A stretch of 64,000 bases of DNA from contig NZ_CP139698.1 of NCBI RefSeq assembly GCF_034372165.1, positions 2,852,001 to 2,916,000 on the forward strand. Reading direction: 5' to 3'. The notes below the pieces were generated by a model. The model did no database searches. It saw only the letters and a list, made by a program, of their open reading frames with translations, and was not told the origin of the DNA. Numbering within the stretch: the stretch's first letter is position 1; every line of letters begins with the position of its first letter. Origin of the DNA: Christiangramia sp. OXR-203. GTDB lineage: Bacteria; Bacteroidota; Bacteroidia; Flavobacteriales; Flavobacteriaceae. Shown here one piece after another: positions 62,694 to 64,000 of this stretch. Position numbers and translations under genes: made by a program.

Positions 62694-63671
62694 ATGTCGA
62701 AGGTTAAATATTATTACGATAGCGAGACCCTTTCTTATCAGAAAATTGAAAAGAAAAAAGGGAAAAGACTAGGTATCGCACTTCTAAGTATTACCGGATC
62801 TTTTCTGGCCGGCTTTATTTTACTCGTCATTTATCTCAATATTCCTCAAATTGAAACTCCGAAGGAAAAAGCATTAAAGCGTGAATTACACAACATGCAG
62901 TTGCAATATGGTCTACTGAATAAAAAGATGGACCAGATCCAGGACGTCATGGCTAATATTGAAGATCGCGACAACAATATCTACAGACTCTACTTTGAAG
63001 CCAATCCAATTCCCGAAGAACAGCGTAAAGCAGGTTTTGGTGGGATTAACAGATATAAAGATCTGGAAGGATTTGACAACAGTAAGCTTATTACCGAAAC
63101 CACAAAAAGGATGGATATCCTTACCAAAAGACTTGTGGTTCAATCAAAATCTCTGGATGAGATCGCTGAACTTGCCAGAGAAAAAGGTGAATTACTGGAA
63201 GCTATCCCGGCTATTCAACCGGTCAAGAACCAGGATCTAAGCAGGATCGCTTCAGGTTACGGCTGGAGAAATGACCCCTTCACCAAGGTTAGAAAATTTC
63301 ATTATGGCATGGACTTTACCGCTCCAAGAGGAACTCCCGTATATGCTACTGGCGACGGCAAGGTTGTAAGGGCAGATAGCAGGTCTACAGGGTATGGAAA
63401 CCATATAAGAATAGATCACGGCTATGGCTATACCAGTCTTTACGCGCATTTATATAAATACAACGTTCGCCGGGGACAAACTGTAAAAAGAGGTGATGTG
63501 ATTGGTTTTGTAGGCAGCACCGGAAGATCTGAAGCGCCACATTTACATTACGAGATCTTCAAAGATGAAGACAGGATCAATCCTATTAATTTTTACTACG
63601 GAAATTTATCTCCTGAAGAATTTGGCGAAGTACTGGAAAGAGCTCAACGTGAAAATCAATCCCTGGATTAA
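62694..63671 (+). CDS. M23 family endopeptidase (LytM-type)
   Basis: 325 residues. One membrane anchor (LGIALLSITGSFLAGFILLVIYL at about 27-49), a coiled-coil region (~55-95), then the zinc peptidase with HYGMDFTAPRGTPVYATGDG (first His and Asp), HIRIDHGYGYTSLYAHLY and APHLHYEI (the last His pair). It would cut peptidoglycan cross-bridges, or act as an activator if inactive. All four metal ligands look present. The MerR gene overlaps its stop by 1 base, so they are co-transcribed. Confidence 0.93.
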   Translation: MSKVKYYYDSETLSYQKIEKKKGKRLGIALLSITGSFLAGFILLVIYLNIPQIETPKEKALKRELHNMQLQYGLLNKKMDQIQDVMANIEDRDNNIYRLYFEANPIPEEQRKAGFGGINRYKDLEGFDNSKLITETTKRMDILTKRLVVQSKSLDEIAELAREKGELLEAIPAIQPVKNQDLSRIASGYGWRNDPFTKVRKFHYGMDFTAPRGTPVYATGDGKVVRADSRSTGYGNHIRIDHGYGYTSLYAHLYKYNVRRGQTVKRGDVIGFVGSTGRSEAPHLHYEIFKDEDRINPINFYYGNLSPEEFGEVLERAQRENQSLD

Positions 63672-64000
63672 TGCATATCGAACTTCCTGAAAAACGTTAT
63701 TATGGTATTGGTGAAGTTGCCAAGGCATTCAACGTCAACACGTCCCTGATTAGATTCTGGGAAAAAGAATTTGATGCCATTAAACCGAAGAAAAATGCCA
63801 AGGGAAATCGTAAATTTACCCCTGAAGACATTAAAAATCTTGAACTTATTTATCACCTGGTAAAAGAACGAGGTTTCACGCTGGAAGGTGCTAAAATCCA
63901 CCTTAAGGAAGAAAAAAATAAAACACTAAGCAACTTCGATATTATTCGAAAATTAGAAACAATAAAAGCTGAACTAGTTAACCTAAAAAACCAATTATAA
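63671..64000 (+). CDS. MerR-family regulator
   Basis: 109 residues, ending exactly at the window edge with a stop. Winged helix-turn-helix: YGIGEVAKAFNVNTSLIRFW at about 11-30, then the wing KKNAKGNRKFTPEDIKNLEL. A coiled-coil dimer helix follows (LEGAKIHLKEEKNK, IIRKLETIKAELVNLKNQL). No metal or drug ligand domain is present, so it works as a DNA-binding dimer of the short MerR type. It is coupled to the M23 gene. Confidence 0.9.
   Translation: MHIELPEKRYYGIGEVAKAFNVNTSLIRFWEKEFDAIKPKKNAKGNRKFTPEDIKNLELIYHLVKERGFTLEGAKIHLKEEKNKTLSNFDIIRKLETIKAELVNLKNQL

Overview
The window is a stretch of low-GC chromosome from a member of the Bacteroidota, almost certainly a marine-type flavobacterium (Flavobacteriaceae, Gramella/Christiangramia-like by overall gene style; the genus is inference). 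The signs are DUF5686 and TonB-type envelope proteins, Bacteroidota promoter boxes of the form TAnnTTTG without strong Shine-Dalgarno sites, many short lipoproteins with SC lipoboxes, a membrane pyrophosphatase, an HPPK-deoxynucleoside kinase fusion and a GSCFA protein. No insertion sequence, prophage, integron, CRISPR array or rRNA operon is visible. Gene density is high and most operons end in clear intrinsic terminators.

Layout. 1-560: the start of a Ku gene (cut by the left edge) behind a small DUF7218/Rho_N protein. 559-7208, minus strand: membrane pyrophosphatase, soluble pyrophosphatase, an outer-membrane DUF5686 protein and pyruvate dehydrogenase E1 beta. 7516-12798, plus strand: etfBA, a bifunctional-nuclease family protein, a NupC transporter with an unusual exported N-terminal domain, and a YihY/BrkB protein. 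12899-14650: an unrecognised membrane coiled-coil protein. 14849-19448: thymidylate synthase, two secreted TonB_C-like proteins with three domain copies, then egtB, egtD and a DUF427 gene (ergothioneine synthesis). 19452-20997, minus: a CBM48-like protein and a class V PLP enzyme that could supply the EgtE step. 21061-24432: 2TM protein, folA, fructosamine kinase-like gene, PPOX-fold protein, fabD. 24560-28344: amidohydrolase, DegT aminotransferase, waaA. 28409-31967: two repeat-rich lipoproteins, an XRE-S24 repressor with a visible operator, a P1B-4 type metal ATPase.

32250-38388 is the least dense part: two small unknown genes, an M16 peptidase, a GluR0-like potassium channel, and tRNA-Gly and tRNA-Leu genes. 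38389-45946: mutS, a small membrane protein, an ABC exporter, a SpoU methyltransferase, the folK-dNK fusion and a queuosine-precursor transporter. 45987-55436: AsmA-like protein, DUF2797 protein, GH3 enzyme, hexapeptide acetyltransferase, hemL, a glucosaminidase-LysM lipoprotein, an ACC-deaminase-like enzyme, a small HExxH membrane protein and a DUF5522 protein. 55606-64000: DUF4136 lipoprotein, aromatic amino acid hydroxylase with a large unknown C-terminal half, DUF4230 protein, GSCFA protein, alaS, an M23 peptidase and a MerR regulator ending at the right edge.

The themes are housekeeping: pyrophosphate use, folate and dTMP supply (thyA, folA, folK-dNK), redox protection (ergothioneine), envelope building (waaA, DegT, M23, glucosaminidase, AsmA) and DNA repair (Ku, mutS). 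No wholly new multi-gene system is evident. The best leads are the Ku-linked small protein, the GluR0-like channel lacking the usual amino-acid-binding arginine, the C-terminal half of the hydroxylase, the membrane coiled-coil protein at 12899, the secreted TonB_C triplet, the NupC N-terminal domain, and a start-codon hairpin at hppA.
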